This document shows positions 31,846 through 43,249 of a DNA stretch of 64,000 bases, one piece after another. How positions within the stretch are numbered: position 1 is the first letter of the stretch; each line of letters starts with the position of its first letter. Under the pieces are notes generated by a model, which saw only the letters and a program-made list of their open reading frames with translations, was not told where the DNA came from and did no database searches. The stretch comes from Sclerotiophoma versabilis (Eukaryota > Ascomycota > Dothideomycetes > Pleosporales > Didymellaceae): the NCBI GenBank assembly GCA_012274445.1, contig JAAROD010000093.1, positions 1,860,001-1,924,000 on the forward strand, written 5' to 3'. Made by a program: the position numbers and the translations under genes.

Positions 31846-32939
31846 CTACGGCTTTCCCTCCCACGCCTTCGTCAGATACTCCTCGGCACTCTGGAACTTG
31901 TACTCGGGGAACCGCCGATTCCACTCATCCCCAACATCCCACGCGCCATTCAAAATGCCCACGAAGAACATGATCAGAAAATCTCTACTCCACTGCGCCC
32001 GATCCTCGCTCGGGATCACCGGGTGGCTCATCTGCGGCACCCACTGCGTCTTCAACACGCCCTTCCGAATATCCTCACCAGTCACATACTCGACGCTCCA
32101 CTCGCCGCCGCGAATCCTCTTCCCCAACGCAAGCAGCTCGCTAATACTCGTCCGACACCCCCGAATCCCACCGACCGCCGGCCACGCCCTCTCGTCCTCA
32201 AGCGCACGCGCAAGAATCTCCGAATCATCACTAATCGCCGTCAGCACAATCGGCTGCTCCCCATCATCCAGCACAATGGCGCGGCGCGACTCGAAATCGA
32301 TGAAAAACGGCCACGTGATGAGCTCGGGACTGAGCGGGTGCGGGTGCGCAAAGTAATCGAGGAAAATAGAGGGCTGGAAGAGGCAGTACTCCAACACTGG
32401 CGTTTCGCGATTCAGCTCCGCGAGGTAGTTTGCGATGAAGTCCTTGTTGGCGTAGGGCGGTACGCCCGAGTTATTCCTTATGCCCCATTCCGAGGGTGCG
32501 AAGCGCCGCACGTTTGCGGCTTTGCACGCATGGATGAGGTTGCGCTGCACTGTGTTGTCCGTGTCTAGGTGCGCGATTAGGAAGGAGAGGCAGACGTCGA
32601 AGCCGTCCAAGGCGGTTGTCAGGCTGGCGAGGTCGTGGTAGTCGACTTTCTTGTAGAGTACGCCGGGCACGGGTGTCAGCGGGGCGCCGGAGCGCGTGAA
32701 GATGGTAATGTCATGTTTTCCGCTGCGGATCGGGGCGCGGAGCAGTTCGGTCGCGACATCTGCGAGTGTCAGTCGCGGTTTGCAAAGGCGATGCGAATGA
32801 GAAGCGAATCGCAATGCAGCCCAACAGCACAGTAAGAAAAAGCACCATCCATAGAAAGAAGAGAAAAAAGGTGAAAAGACAATACACAGCAAAGTCAAAA
32901 CATACTTCCAGTCCCACCAGCCACAGCAACTTTAACCAT
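31846..32939 (-). CDS. NmrA-like / isoflavone-reductase-like NAD(P)-binding protein
   Basis: Exons 32939-32906 and 32759-31846 give 315 residues. The 34-base first exon codes only MVKVAVAGGTG, the first strand and the dinucleotide loop of a Rossmann fold. The join yields GGTGNVATELL, the expected loop and helix. Later landmarks are HDITIFTRSG (second strand), VRRFAPSEWG and a Lys-containing helix (YANKDFIANYLAEL). Members are either redox-sensing regulators or NADPH-dependent reductases. The typical SDR Tyr-x-x-x-Lys pair is not clear, so catalysis is uncertain. The intron, 146 bases, is long for the window. It is not next to pathway genes that would suggest a substrate. Confidence 0.88.
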
Positions 32940-33739
32940 CTTGCAAGGAGAAAAAGAAAAACCCTCAGCCAGATAACCCTGGATGCGAATGAAACCTTCC
33001 AAACCCGCAGCAACTCCGGCACCTCCCCTCCATATATATCCTCGCGAGAAGCAACTCACCGCCCGGTCAATGACGGCATCGGCCCGAACTACCCAGACCA
33101 TGCTCCACCACCACAGCAAGTCGCGAGTTTCCACCGCCCGCTGCATGTGGGGGAGTCGGTGTTACACGCCCTGCTGCGCCATCCAGAGGCTGATTCGGAC
33201 CATACGTCATCGCTGTGTGCGTGTGGGGTACGCAGTAGAGTTAGTACGTGGTGTGTACTGTAGCATGTCAGACGCGCAGCGCACACGGAGCGAATGACTC
33301 GTGCGGAATTGCAGCTGTACTTTTCAAAGAGATGACGTGTAGAGATGGCACTGGGTATGCACACGTACATGTTCCATTCGTGCTGGTGGGTTTAGTCTTT
33401 TATTCTGGTGGGGTGCGTGTTCTTCGTTCTTTGAGCAGATTGCTGCTCGGGCTGGAGCGACGAGTGTTGGGTTAGAGCTGCACGGGAAGCTTTCTTGCTG
33501 CCAAAAGCTGGATTCGACTAGCCCGACTGCATCACCATGGGAGGCGATTGGTTTGCATCTGCTGTCTTTTGTTGCGCTGTAGGTTGCTTGAGACCCAACG
33601 AGTTCTGCTTCGGCTGAGAGGTGGATATTTTGAGTGCATGATTTGTATTTTCAAAGCTGATTCATGGCTATTTCAATGAATAAAGGGAAGTATGTACAAG
33701 AACCCAATCCCAACATCCACCCCTCTGATCAAGACGCTA
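32940..33739. other. Intergenic region, nothing supported
   Basis: Promoter of the NmrA-like gene and 3' end of the GH5 gene. Open frames show no domains. Confidence 0.4.
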
Positions 33740-34798
33740 CTAAGAGATGAAGTACGACTTGATCTTGGGAAGGATGTTGACCCACGCAACACCGCTTGAA
33801 GGCTCCATGCTGTAGATGTAGTTGGCCCACCAGGGACCTGCTGCCCACCAGATGGCGCCCCACCAAACGTCGGTGTTCTGGCCAAGGTATGTCAGACCGT
33901 CCTGAAGAGCTGCAATGCACTGAGCGTTGTTGCCTCCGGCGAACTCGCCAATGACACCCTGCTTCTTGTTGTCCTTCAGCCACTTGGTCGCAGCCTGGAG
34001 GCGCTCCCTGAAGATGGTGCTCGAAACGCAGTTCTCTGAAGTACCAGAGCCGTCGCTGTCGAGGTACTGGTGCATCTGGTAGATGAGCTTGTTCTGGGGG
34101 TCCTTGAGGTTGACGAGGGACGCGCCGTTACCGGAGGACACCCAGGTCCAGGCGCCGGTGTACGAGTTACCCTCGGGGGTGATGTACTGCTTGGTGGCGC
34201 CTGCAGCGCGGATGCCGTCGATGGAGGCCTGGTTGAGGTTGAAGACGAGCGTCTGGTCCATGTCGTGGTACTCGTTGTTTGTATCGAAGACGACGAGAGC
34301 GTTGTCCTTGTACTGCGCGGCGACGTTCTTCCACCACGTCTTGAAGCCGGCTGTATCGGTGATGATGTTGCCGTAGAAGCGGCCGTAGTTGTGCGGCTGG
34401 ATCATGGCATAGGCCCCCTTACCAGTGATGTAGTTGACCTGCTGGGTGAGATTGCCAAGGTAGCCCTTGTCGAACGAGCCTGTGAGGCTGTTGGGAGTGA
34501 GGCGCTCCATCACTGCGACTTGTTAGTGACGCCGCTGATCACCTGCAGGAAGGCACATACAAAAGTTCAACCGGAAGACGTTCATGCCCTGGCCGATGAA
34601 CTGGTCGATAGTCTTGGTGTCGTACCAGGTGTAGTCCTTGTTGTAAACACCAGGGAAGTTCTTTTCGCCGAACTCAGCACCCGACTCGTTGATACCAAAC
34701 CACTTCATTTTTCGGTTTGCGCGGGTTTCCTTGTCAGAAGGAGCAGCAAAGGCGGTGCTGACCAGAGCGGCCGCCGCAAGAATGTTGCTAAAGAGCAT
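33740..34798 (-). CDS. Secreted GH5 endoglucanase (cellulase)
   Basis: Exons 34798-34561 and 34512-33740 (intron gtatgt...cgcag) give 336 residues. Hydrolyses internal beta-1,4 bonds of cellulose outside the cell. Signal peptide MLFSNILAAAALVSTAFA, then the TIM-barrel start KWFGINESGAEFGE. The acid/base Glu lies in VVFDTNNEYHDM and the nucleophile Glu in GVIGEFAGG. Substrate-binding signatures are NVFRLNF...MERL and AMIQPHNYGRF. This pattern is typical of subfamily GH5_5. No cellulose-binding module is attached. A TATAAGA box sits about 85 bases upstream (34,883-34,889). The catalytic set is intact. Confidence 0.94.
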
Positions 34799-35199
34799 GG
34801 CGAATGTAAACGAGGACGAAGGATTGTAGATGAGGAGTCTGAAGCTGCCCTGTCTTTCAAGTAGGGTGGGCCGACTACACTCTTATACAGACACAAATGT
34901 CTTTGCCACTGACAATTTAATTGAGCATGACGGACCGTCGCCTCCGCCCTTGCGAGGGAACAGGTCGGCGAAGCCATTGTGTGATCAAGGTAATTTGCTC
35001 AAAGCGGCAACGGCAATATGGACTCGATACCTGGCGGCGGAGAGTAAATTGCTTAAGTGTATTAAGGAAGGCTTGATGTGGGTCCAGTGTTGATGGCAGT
35101 GTGGGGAAGCAGGGGTAGCCATGGCTTAAATACGGATATAAGCACCGGCTCCTTCATTTGGAACATACCGCATTGCAAAACACCCGATCCAATTGAGTT

Positions 35200-35560
35200 A
35201 GCGGGCGCGAAGTAACAATATCTTCCTGTCACCAGATTCTTAGACAAATCAGATACGAACAATATTTGAGAGCTTCTAGATTATTTGTGAAGATATCCAT
35301 TAACATATACAAGCTTCTTAGAGTGTTGCAGTACTAAATGTTTATTCAAGTAAGCCTGCAGCCGTATTAGCAGCTACAAAGCCGCTACACCTGCTGTGAT
35401 AGGTAATGGACGTAGCAACATCAATAACACTAGGAAAGCTATAGCTTAACTACAGCTTCAATCATTAACAAGACCTATATGGAGCTATCTACAGTCTTTA
35501 AATACATAATTACCTCTCTCTATATAGTAAGTCATTACTATGGGTGAAAACGCGTGGTCG
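35200..35560. repeat. AT-rich island, probable RIP-degraded repeat
   Basis: Locally AT- and TpA-rich, with no open frames, in sharp contrast to the flanking DNA. It resembles repeat sequence mutated from C to T by RIP. The original element is not recognisable. Confidence 0.5.
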
Positions 35561-35577
35561 CAAGTAACCCCTTTTGC

Positions 35578-35923
35578 TAGTGAGCCGCATCCCGTTATAG
35601 TCAAAGAAGAGCGAGTATGCTAGGCCTTATCAGGGATTGTTAACAGCTACTGACCGGCTGTAAGGGGGCAACCTCAGCTTGTTCTGCCGCTTTACATATC
35701 ATAGATGTCAGAACTGAGACCCAGAAGCTGTTTCTGCTGCTCTTCATAGGCTCCATCCATCCAAGGGAGAGTAGAGAAAGATTCAGTCTTATGCTTCTAA
35801 ACAGCTCCACTTTGTCCGTACGACGTCTTCTATACAGCGTCTTGTTGCCAAGAAACCAGTATCATGCCCAAAGCAACCTAGCATAGTCGCTCTTCTTTAG
35901 ATTCTCTGAGGGATGCGGCAGTA
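35578..35923. mobile_element. 346-bp MITE-like element with terminal inverted repeats
   Basis: Left arm (35578-35624) begins TAGTGAGCCGCATCCC and ends AAAGAAGAGCGAGTATGCTAGG. The right arm (35923-35877, read on the minus strand) begins TACTGCCGCATCCC and ends AAAGAAGAGCGACTATGCTAGG. The arms are about 47 and 47 bases, highly similar over two blocks, with a short divergent stretch and a 2-base indel. Each end carries a TA, the target duplicated by Tc1/mariner transposases. The interior has no transposase frame, so the element is non-autonomous. Confidence 0.7.
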
Positions 35924-36418
35924 CAGCCGAAAGCGTCGTGCAAACATCGGTGGATATGTGGGCGTTGTGAAACACGGGCATGTTTCAGTGGATCAGCCAA
36001 TGAGAGCCGCAAACACGTCATCGCAATCTGCAGCCGTTGAATTTTTCTAAACGTTAGCCAGACAAAACAAGCGCATCATCTACGTATTTGTTTATTCTCG
36101 GAGGCGTCGGCACCGTAAATTGAAGACAAGCTCCGCGCTTAAGGGAGATAAGCACATGCCAATCAGAAGTAAGCTTTGTGATTCACGAGGTTAAGAAGAC
36201 CCTTCTGGATGTCCCAATGCAGCTTGTGATCGGTGAATGGGTCGTCTCTTGACTTACACTATATGAACTTCTGCAATCGCCATTATATTATGCATTTGGG
36301 CTGTTGGCCCGGAAGATATTGCTGACAGATTTCCCTGTTTAGCATTGTGCAGCCACAATAACAACCTCACGCATAAGCAAGACACTCACAGATGAGTGAC
36401 ACGTCACCGTCTATTACA
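35924..36418. other. Intergenic region, nothing supported
   Basis: 3' flank of the RING-protein gene. No coding signal. Confidence 0.4.
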
Positions 36419-39044
36419 TCAGCGTCTCGCATTGCGCCGCTTGACACGCGAAAATGGATTCGTAGAAGAGAGATTGCACGTATCTCCTTGTATCATTCCA
36501 TACGTTTGGCAACTGCTCCTCACGTCTGCACGTTGCGATGTCTCGCACTGGGTTCGATTGCGTACCGGAGAGTGGCTTGAAACGATAGACGGCATTAATG
36601 AGGGTAGCTGGCCGATCCGCGAGGGGGGAGCTCGACTGAATAATGTGGGAGGCGGCATTTTTGACTGCGATCGTACATGCTGCTGCTGAGAGAAAGCGGG
36701 TTTAATTTGTGCAGACGAGCTAGAGCTACTGTTGTTGACAAGAAATGGTTGAAGGGTTTCTGCGCGTGTTTCAAAGTTATGCGAGCCCTGGTAGTTTCGT
36801 GCAGATACATGTCGTGAAGGCTGGAGGTACTTGGTGTGCAGAATGGGCTCGTTCCTTGAGTCGAGAGGCAAATCCATAAATGACAGTCCATTCAGGCCAC
36901 GTGGTTCACCCCATTCGGCTGGAGTCTGCAACGTTGGGTACCTCTGTGACCGAGAGGCGGCGAAACGATGTGAACTGGTCTGGGTCTCAGCGATCCGGGA
37001 TTGCGGTGAAGGAGGCACATCGCAATGAGTGCGCCCAAAGAAGGGACTTACTACGTTCTGGAACTGACCGACAGGCTGTTGAAGATGGGGAGGAGCTGGA
37101 GTTGCCATCCTTATGGACGAATCGTAGTGTGCACGGTTGAAGAAGCCTTTGGACTTCCCAAGTGGTGAAGTCCGCTGCTGGTTGTTCAATGGCTTTGGTG
37201 GTCCATTAGGCGATTGATGGAGGAAAGCGTGACCTAATCTCCAACGTTGCCGGCTGCTTGTCTCTTGCGTCTGGCACTGGTCTTGAGAGATGCCGGCAGT
37301 CGGTCTGATGACTTTGTTGACGTCATAACCACTTGATGCATTCCCACGAGGGTCTCTGAGTCCCAACTCAATTCCGTTATCGTATGACAGACCATCCATG
37401 AGGTGGAGGTACGACGGTGCTGTAGGTAGCTGTACGGGCTTATGCTTATCACTTCCACCATCAATCTTGATAGGCGAAGATGCACGGAAGGAGAATTCCG
37501 ATGCATTTGCATGCGTTCCTACGCCGGCAAGCAGATGAGGTGCCTGCGACGATTGCTTCACCGGTAAAGCTCCTGACATGTACGGTGTCACGCTGCGCGA
37601 ATCAGGGGGTGGCGAGCGAGAGCCCGCTGCGTCTTGCCAGCGTCCATCATCATACATTTGAATATCACTATTGTTGTTGCAGTGGTCCTTGGGCGACGTT
37701 CGGCTGCTCGAAAACTTCTTACGTATCGTAGGAAATAACTCTCTCACGGAGCGCATCCTCGATAAAGGCTTGGATGGAGGTGGCATCGCGTCGCGGCTGC
37801 TCGGTGTGTCGATGTGCATGTCGCGCGGAAGAGGTGAATCGACTCGTTGACGCTTCAGTGGGCGGTCGTTAGAGGTAAATGGATGGCCCGAAGTGTGCGC
37901 CGAACGTTCAGCGGTATGGCTTGATGATGACTTCTGAAAATGTCTGTCCTCTTCAGCGTAAGCTTCAGCTATGCCACCGATCTCGTCTAAATCATCAGAC
38001 GTAAGCTGCGCGTAGTTGGGGACAGGCTCCACGGCCATTGCGAAACCCAAAGAAGAGAGGCGTTCCTTCATTCTAGTGTTTTGTCTACGTGGCGTCAGTA
38101 CCCAGCATGTATACCGTGGATCCTGCTTACTCGACCACTGTGGGCAGCAGCTTCATATAGTGCAATATGGCAGCCTTGTTCTTGCGGAAGATGTCCAGGT
38201 CCCGCACATCAGCTCTCAGACGACGAAAAGCGTTTAAATCAGCGTTGAACTGGTCCATATCCCGCGCCAGATGTTTTAGTCGTTGTAACTCTGCACGAAG
38301 TGTGTCCACTTCGTCAGCTTGTTGTGCCGCAACTCGCAGCTCCTCGTTCTTTTGCTGCAAAGTGACAGCTTTCGAGTGCTCTTCTGCAACGCGGTTTTGC
38401 ATCATTGCCAACTCTAGTTTCGTCTTCTTCAATGTATCTGTGAGTGACTTTCGCGTACGATAAGACGTCTGGCAGTGGCGTGCGAGTGCTAGGTACTGGA
38501 ACTGAGAATGGTCAGGACGAGTATCAGAGGGAAGGACTGGTATATACTCACACGCAGAGCCTCCATCTCCTTGCTGCGACCATCTAGGCTCATGGGCGGC
38601 GCGATAAACCAGATCGGCGGTATAGCTGGGTCGTACTCGTCCCTGAAGAAACCACGTATGGAGTAGAGGTCGCGAGGAGTCGCGTCGCCCATTTCCTTCA
38701 CACAATATGGGCATGGTGCTTTAGGCTTTTGGTCAGCGGGATGGAAAGGAAGGCCTGTATGGAGAGTTCTGTCAGAGGCAAACATACAACAGCTTTGAAT
38801 GGCACTCACCGCCTCCTTCAATATGCTCACCACAAAAAACGTGGCAGCAGCCGCTGAGGTAGAGTTTTGTGACAAGGCGGTCCTTGGGATTGATGCCGTC
38901 TGAGAGGCCCTGAACTGTTTCGTTGTGATTCTCGTAAGTATCAGCGAACGTAGCGCAGCAGATTGAACAAGCATATATGAAATTGAGTGGCGAGTTTTCA
39001 AGCCCGTGTGATGCAGAGGATGCGCTTGACTCCATGACAACCAT
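36419..39044 (-). CDS. RING-finger coiled-coil protein, four exons
   Basis: Exons 39044-38810, 38754-38552, 38501-38131 and 38084-36419 keep frame and give 824 residues. Residues ~25-100 form a RING-type zinc site: YACSICCATFAD, then GCCHVFCGEHIEGG, then CPYCVKEMGD. A conserved block follows (RDLYSIRGFF, DEYDPAIPPIWF), then MEALRFQYLALARHCQTSY leading into a coiled coil (~165-270). The remaining ~550 residues are disordered, Ser/Pro-rich, with RPLKRQRVDSPLP and SRMRSVRELFPTIRKKF near its start. The layout matches a conserved Pezizomycotina RING family, a likely ubiquitin or SUMO E3 ligase. RING plus coiled coil recalls meiotic Zip3/HEI10 proteins, but I cannot show orthology. The start could also be the ATG at 39035. 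Confidence 0.83.
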
Positions 39045-39395
39045 TGAACCGATACTGGCGGAAGTAGGAGATGCGTGGCGTGCAGTGGAGGTGAGACGAG
39101 GCCGAAAACAGAGGTCACGATGCAGGTGGCGCCAAGCCTGACCCTGCGCGCACTTACTTAAGGTAGAGTGCTCATCAACAGCACCAGACGAACACAAAGC
39201 AGCAGCAAATTGTTGTGGACAACACAAGAAGAGAGCAACAGTAATGAAGCATGGCAAGCGACTAGTGGGAACCGGCAGAAGACTACGCATATAGGAAATA
39301 GTTTCGACATGACATCACACAAAGAAAAACGGCGGTCGTATTTACAGGTACTTCTATCATCCTCCACGCACTCCGCCAAACATCCCGTGAATGGC

Positions 39396-40103
39396 TTAGG
39401 CGAACGTCCTGCAAGGGTAGCTGTGAATAGGTCAGTGTTGGTTCTTGGCGCACAGTCGATATGGTCATCACATACTCTTCCCCGTATGACTGCTCTTTCT
39501 CGAGTTCATATCTCTTAGAACCAGTTTCGTTGACGTGCAGACCGCTGGGCAGAGGTGGCATGCCACCCGGGCCAAGCACGTCCTTTGCCAGGCCAGTGTT
39601 CTTCTCAAAAGCAACAGCCAATCCCTTTGTGCCCTCTTCTTGCGCAGCAACGAGCTGCTTGGTGCCAGCTTCGCCAATCAGTTCCTGCTTGGGGGCCACC
39701 GCGCTACCAACCTCAAGCAGCGCAACAGCATCGGCCTGGGTAACGGTCGAGAGCCTGGGGTATCTTCGTCGCATATCGCGCTTCCAGTATGGGTTCTCGG
39801 CAATGTCGGCAGCGGGAATAGTTACGGGGTCATCGTAAGTGGCAGGATCGAGGCCACCGGGGGGAGGGTTGCGGAATTGCGGGTTCATAGGGATACCAGT
39901 TGAACGCTTGGGGTCGAGCGCGAACAGCCTATTGATCGCCGCATAGATACCAGTGGGCTGGACCGTGTACTTCTATACATGCCGTTAGTTGGCTGCTAGG
40001 AGGACTGTGATCAGTTGCGGCGGAGGGGCGCTGGCAGAGGGAGAGGTGCGCGAGGAATCGTAGTGCGTACCGAGAACGCGGTGGTGACCTTCTTGGATGC
40101 CAT
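39396..40103 (-). CDS. NADH:ubiquinone oxidoreductase 21-kDa-type subunit (complex I)
   Basis: Accessory subunit of mitochondrial complex I. Three exons, 40103-40071, 39972-39476 and 39420-39396, give 184 residues. Exon 1 codes just MASKKVTTAFS. Exon 2 starts KYTVQPTGIYAAINRLFALD, then GIPMNPQFRNPPPGG, the signature of the fungal 21-kDa subunit. Further landmarks are DDPVTIPAADIAENPYWKRD, YPRLSTVTQADAVALL and LIGEAGTKQLVAAQEEG. The last exon is only 25 bases and finishes the protein as DYPCRTFA. I chose donor GTATGT at 39475 over a GTGATG three bases later because only the former gives this conserved ending. Confidence 0.9.
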
Positions 40104-41709
40104 TTTGTGCGGCCGAGTATCGATCACAGGTTCGAGGAATCGAGAAGGTCCAATGGGCGGGTTTGGTGGTGCTGCGCGCGATATGGCGTCGTCGTGAAGC
40201 TCGGTGATGTTCGTGAAGCTCGAACGCAGTTGCCAAGGCGGCACTTGCCGGGATGGGTAAGCGCCCCTACGAGCCTTCTCATTCGTCGTCGTCCTCCAAC
40301 ATCATTCACGCATCTGCTTTTGATCAGCATTGTTGTTCGCCGCCCTAAAACCATGAAGCAATACCCTTTTCGACTCGAAGAAGCCAAAAAACTCAGATCG
40401 TGATGCTTTCTGTTAGGGTATTGCCAAACTATTCACTCCCGATCCTAGCGTGTAGTCGTTGCTCCTAAACAATAGTCATGTCATACAATCAATACTATGG
40501 CAAATAGCAAACAAATTCCCTTACAGAACTGCTTCTCTTTTGTGCTCCTCTTGGCTGGTTTGAGAATATCGAACTGCATCGTGATAGAACCGTACTTCGA
40601 CATTGAGAGACGTGATGTACTTTGAGCGCTAGGAGGCATTCACACGATAAACCAATCACGCGATTGGATTCAGCACGAAGTCAGCGCTGAATGCATGCGT
40701 GTCGCTTGCTTACACTGCGGTTCACGAAATTGAAGATGACGGCAATTTCAAAGAATACATCGGCGAACTACAAAACCAACGGTATCATCGAACTGGTACG
40801 AACGCCAACCTGACTCAGACGGCTTCCGTGACGCTTCCGAGCGCTTAGCAAACGACAGGTACGAGCCCGTATGGCGCTTCAAGTCAGACAATACGGTATG
40901 CTTCAATGTCTACATGCTGAGGCCTTTAGCAGCATCTGTGGTGCCGGATATACTAGACAGGTCTGCAACTTTTGCACCGTGGACAAAGCATTCCTGATGA
41001 ACATTTAGCAATGGATTTGGGGCATGATGTTCAGTATCTTAGGGAGATCATTGGGGGTGGTGGAGATTCGGGTTTCGAGATCGAAGTGCGTTTTGTTGCG
41101 CAGTGTCAGAATGGCCATGACTAATGTAACTTTCTTCGCTTTCTACAGTTTTTGTGTGTATCAGTCACTATTCTGGATTCAGAAAAGATATCGACTCGAT
41201 GTAGATGACAGTTAATGGTGATGGACAGGGTCTTCGCATACGCCACTCCCATACATCTGCAATCCTGGTCACACCTCGATCAATGTAGCTGTCTGAGAGA
41301 TCATTACCACGCTCGGAGCCACTTAGTCATGCATGGAATTATCTTCCTAAAGAGTCGGACCTCTGTATTAGCCCCAAACACACACACAAGCACAATCGAG
41401 ATATGACACGTAGCTTTGGGGAGTCCAACAATGCTCATCAGTACGGCAAGAGCGCCGGCAAAGGGGGTATCTCATTCATGATAATAACCTAGGGCCCATA
41501 AAACGCCCCCAACCCAAATCAACCCAGAAGGCCGCTGCCCGCAGGCTCTCTCTCGTCATCATCGTCGTCGCTCAGGAGCCGAAGCCGAAGCGGAGGGGCA
41601 CGGCCCAAGCAGCCATGATCCCGGTGGTTTCCCACCAGCGGGCGAATCTGGCGGCGGCGGGGGGGTCAGTCCTGTTGTTTCTAAAAGTCAGTACCAAGTC
41701 CCAGCAGTC
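40104..41709. other. Gene-poor stretch
   Basis: Promoter of the complex I gene followed by DNA without a supported gene. A GGC-rich simple repeat lies near 41650-41667. On the minus strand, 41669-41562 is open and reads AARFARWWETTGIMAAWAVP, protein-like, but no intron joins it in frame to the ORF at 41710. Confidence 0.35.
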
Positions 41710-42429
41710 TCAAATAGCCTTCTCAGTGGGTTCACTTACGAGATGGCGCCAGTGCTCCACGACGTCGATGCGGGCCAACACCAGCATTAGCTGCTCACCC
41801 CTGCAGAGAGCAGTGACGTGTGTATAGCTCACGCTGTCTTTGTGGGCTTTGCTCCACGCCATGAGGGCCGCGAAGCTGAGGACGGGCGGCGGGGTGACGG
41901 CCGCCACCAGGAGGTGAGGCGGGTTGGCGAAACCCGGAGGGGTGGAGAAGGTAGTGATTGATGGAGAGGAGTTCCACATGATGATTGATGAAAATTGTTT
42001 TGGAGACGTTGTGATGCCTGTCAAGAAGTAAGGGTGGCCAGAGAGCGAAAGGCGGGCAGGGCTATGGTATTCATCGAGGACTTTGAAGGCCAGTGCGCTG
42101 TTGTCACGGAGCTCGTCTTCACCATGAGTACTCAAACCAAGACAGGACATGGGTCCTAGCGTTCTGAGTACCTTCTCGCTGCTGGAACAATAGCGAATAC
42201 CCACCATGTGACCTGGCGGAGAAGCATACGAGCTGTTGCAAAAGTGCAGTAGGCGCACTATTGGATGACACAGAGGAACTTGACATGGTGTTGGTGCAGC
42301 AGCAATGTGGTGTCGAGATGTTCCATCGGGCTCAAAATGGCTACGAGCTTTTGCACTGAGTACGAGAATGTGATATTTCAAAGGAATATTCGGAAATACC
42401 TTCAAGACGATGAGCAAAGTTTCGAACAT
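41710..42429 (-). CDS. Hypothetical protein, 239 residues, unrecognised
   Basis: The longest open frame in the gene-poor stretch. It begins MFETLLIVLKVFPNIPLKYH and has no signal peptide, membrane segment or known domain. Composition is unremarkable, and a GTAAGT donor lies near the 3' end (about 41740), so the true 3' end may differ. Codon usage does not clearly separate it from chance. It could be an orphan gene or a random frame. Confidence 0.3.
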   Translation of the reverse strand: MFETLLIVLKVFPNIPLKYHILVLSAKARSHFEPDGTSRHHIAAAPTPCQVPLCHPIVRLLHFCNSSYASPPGHMVGIRYCSSSEKVLRTLGPMSCLGLSTHGEDELRDNSALAFKVLDEYHSPARLSLSGHPYFLTGITTSPKQFSSIIMWNSSPSITTFSTPPGFANPPHLLVAAVTPPPVLSFAALMAWSKAHKDSVSYTHVTALCRGEQLMLVLARIDVVEHWRHLVSEPTEKAI

Positions 42430-42985
42430 ACACCGTGGGTATGAGGGACTTTACAGTGGTCTCAGAGCCCCACAAGCTTGTAGCAAATCTGCATCAGTCT
42501 TAATGCCTTTATGTCAAGTTGGCTCAGTCTAGAAGCCACTGGAGTGCTTTCTGTTCGTATCTGCAAAGTCAGTTTTGTCTCCATACCTGAGATCTACTAG
42601 TAAACAGAGTCAAGCAGAAGGGCGCTCATTGCTGTAAGGAGTTTGATTCTAAAATTGAATCTGCAAATAAAGACAAAGAAATTCCGGAAACCTATCTATT
42701 AAGATACTGTTGTTATCTCTTACCTTGGTGCAGCTAGGTCCTGCGGTGGTTTGGTGCTCCTTCTCGTGGCCGCGCTGGCAGAGAGTTTGCTCCAACACCA
42801 ACACCAACATCACCAACAGAAATTAATCTTTCTTCAAAAGCAATCAAATCGCCCTTCGTGGTCGTCATCGGTGGAGTAGAGTACGAGCTACCCGTAAGTA
42901 CCCTCACCGAGTGCCTCCGAGCACCTCCGAGCCCGCCGCACAGATGGTGCAGTGGAATTGAGTAGGCTGCAGATCAATCTTCTTA

Positions 42986-43243
42986 TTAAACTTCCCGAAC
43001 CCCTGAGGGATTTCGGCAGTTAATGACAGTGTTACGGCCGCAGCTTTGGATCCGCGAGCGCTGGAACGATGTCATCATTCTGTGGTTCGATGTCGTCGAG
43101 TTGCTGGGCGTGCTCCCATTCTTTCCGCGGTGGGTGGGTACCAGAGCCTGGCTAGCACTGCTGCGATAGTACGTTGCAGTGAGGACCTCCCTGCTGGCCG
43201 CTGCTAGCACGGAGATGACGAGGAGAAAGTGTGAGGAGAGCAT
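42986..43243 (-). CDS. Possible small secreted protein, 85 residues
   Basis: From the ATG at 43243 the frame opens with a plausible signal peptide (MLSSHFLLVISVLAAASREV) and runs to 42986. The mature part is Ser/Thr/Arg-rich with two cysteines near the C-terminus. The frame extends 57 codons upstream without a signal peptide. No family recognised. The evidence is only the hydrophobic start, so this is a weak call. Confidence 0.25.
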   Translation of the reverse strand: MLSSHFLLVISVLAAASREVLTATYYRSSASQALVPTHRGKNGSTPSNSTTSNHRMMTSFQRSRIQSCGRNTVINCRNPSGVREV

Positions 43244-43249
43244 GGCCTG

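Noticed and set aside
25829..32939. Possible secondary-metabolite cluster (P450 plus NmrA-like protein)
   Set aside because: No PKS, NRPS, terpene synthase, tailoring enzyme or cluster regulator between or beside them; intervening genes look unrelated.
41562..41709. Minus-strand protein-like stretch ending GFGS, possible last exon of the 41710-42429 frame
   Set aside because: The GTAAGT donor near 41740 is phase 0, and both nearby acceptors lead to an early stop in that frame.
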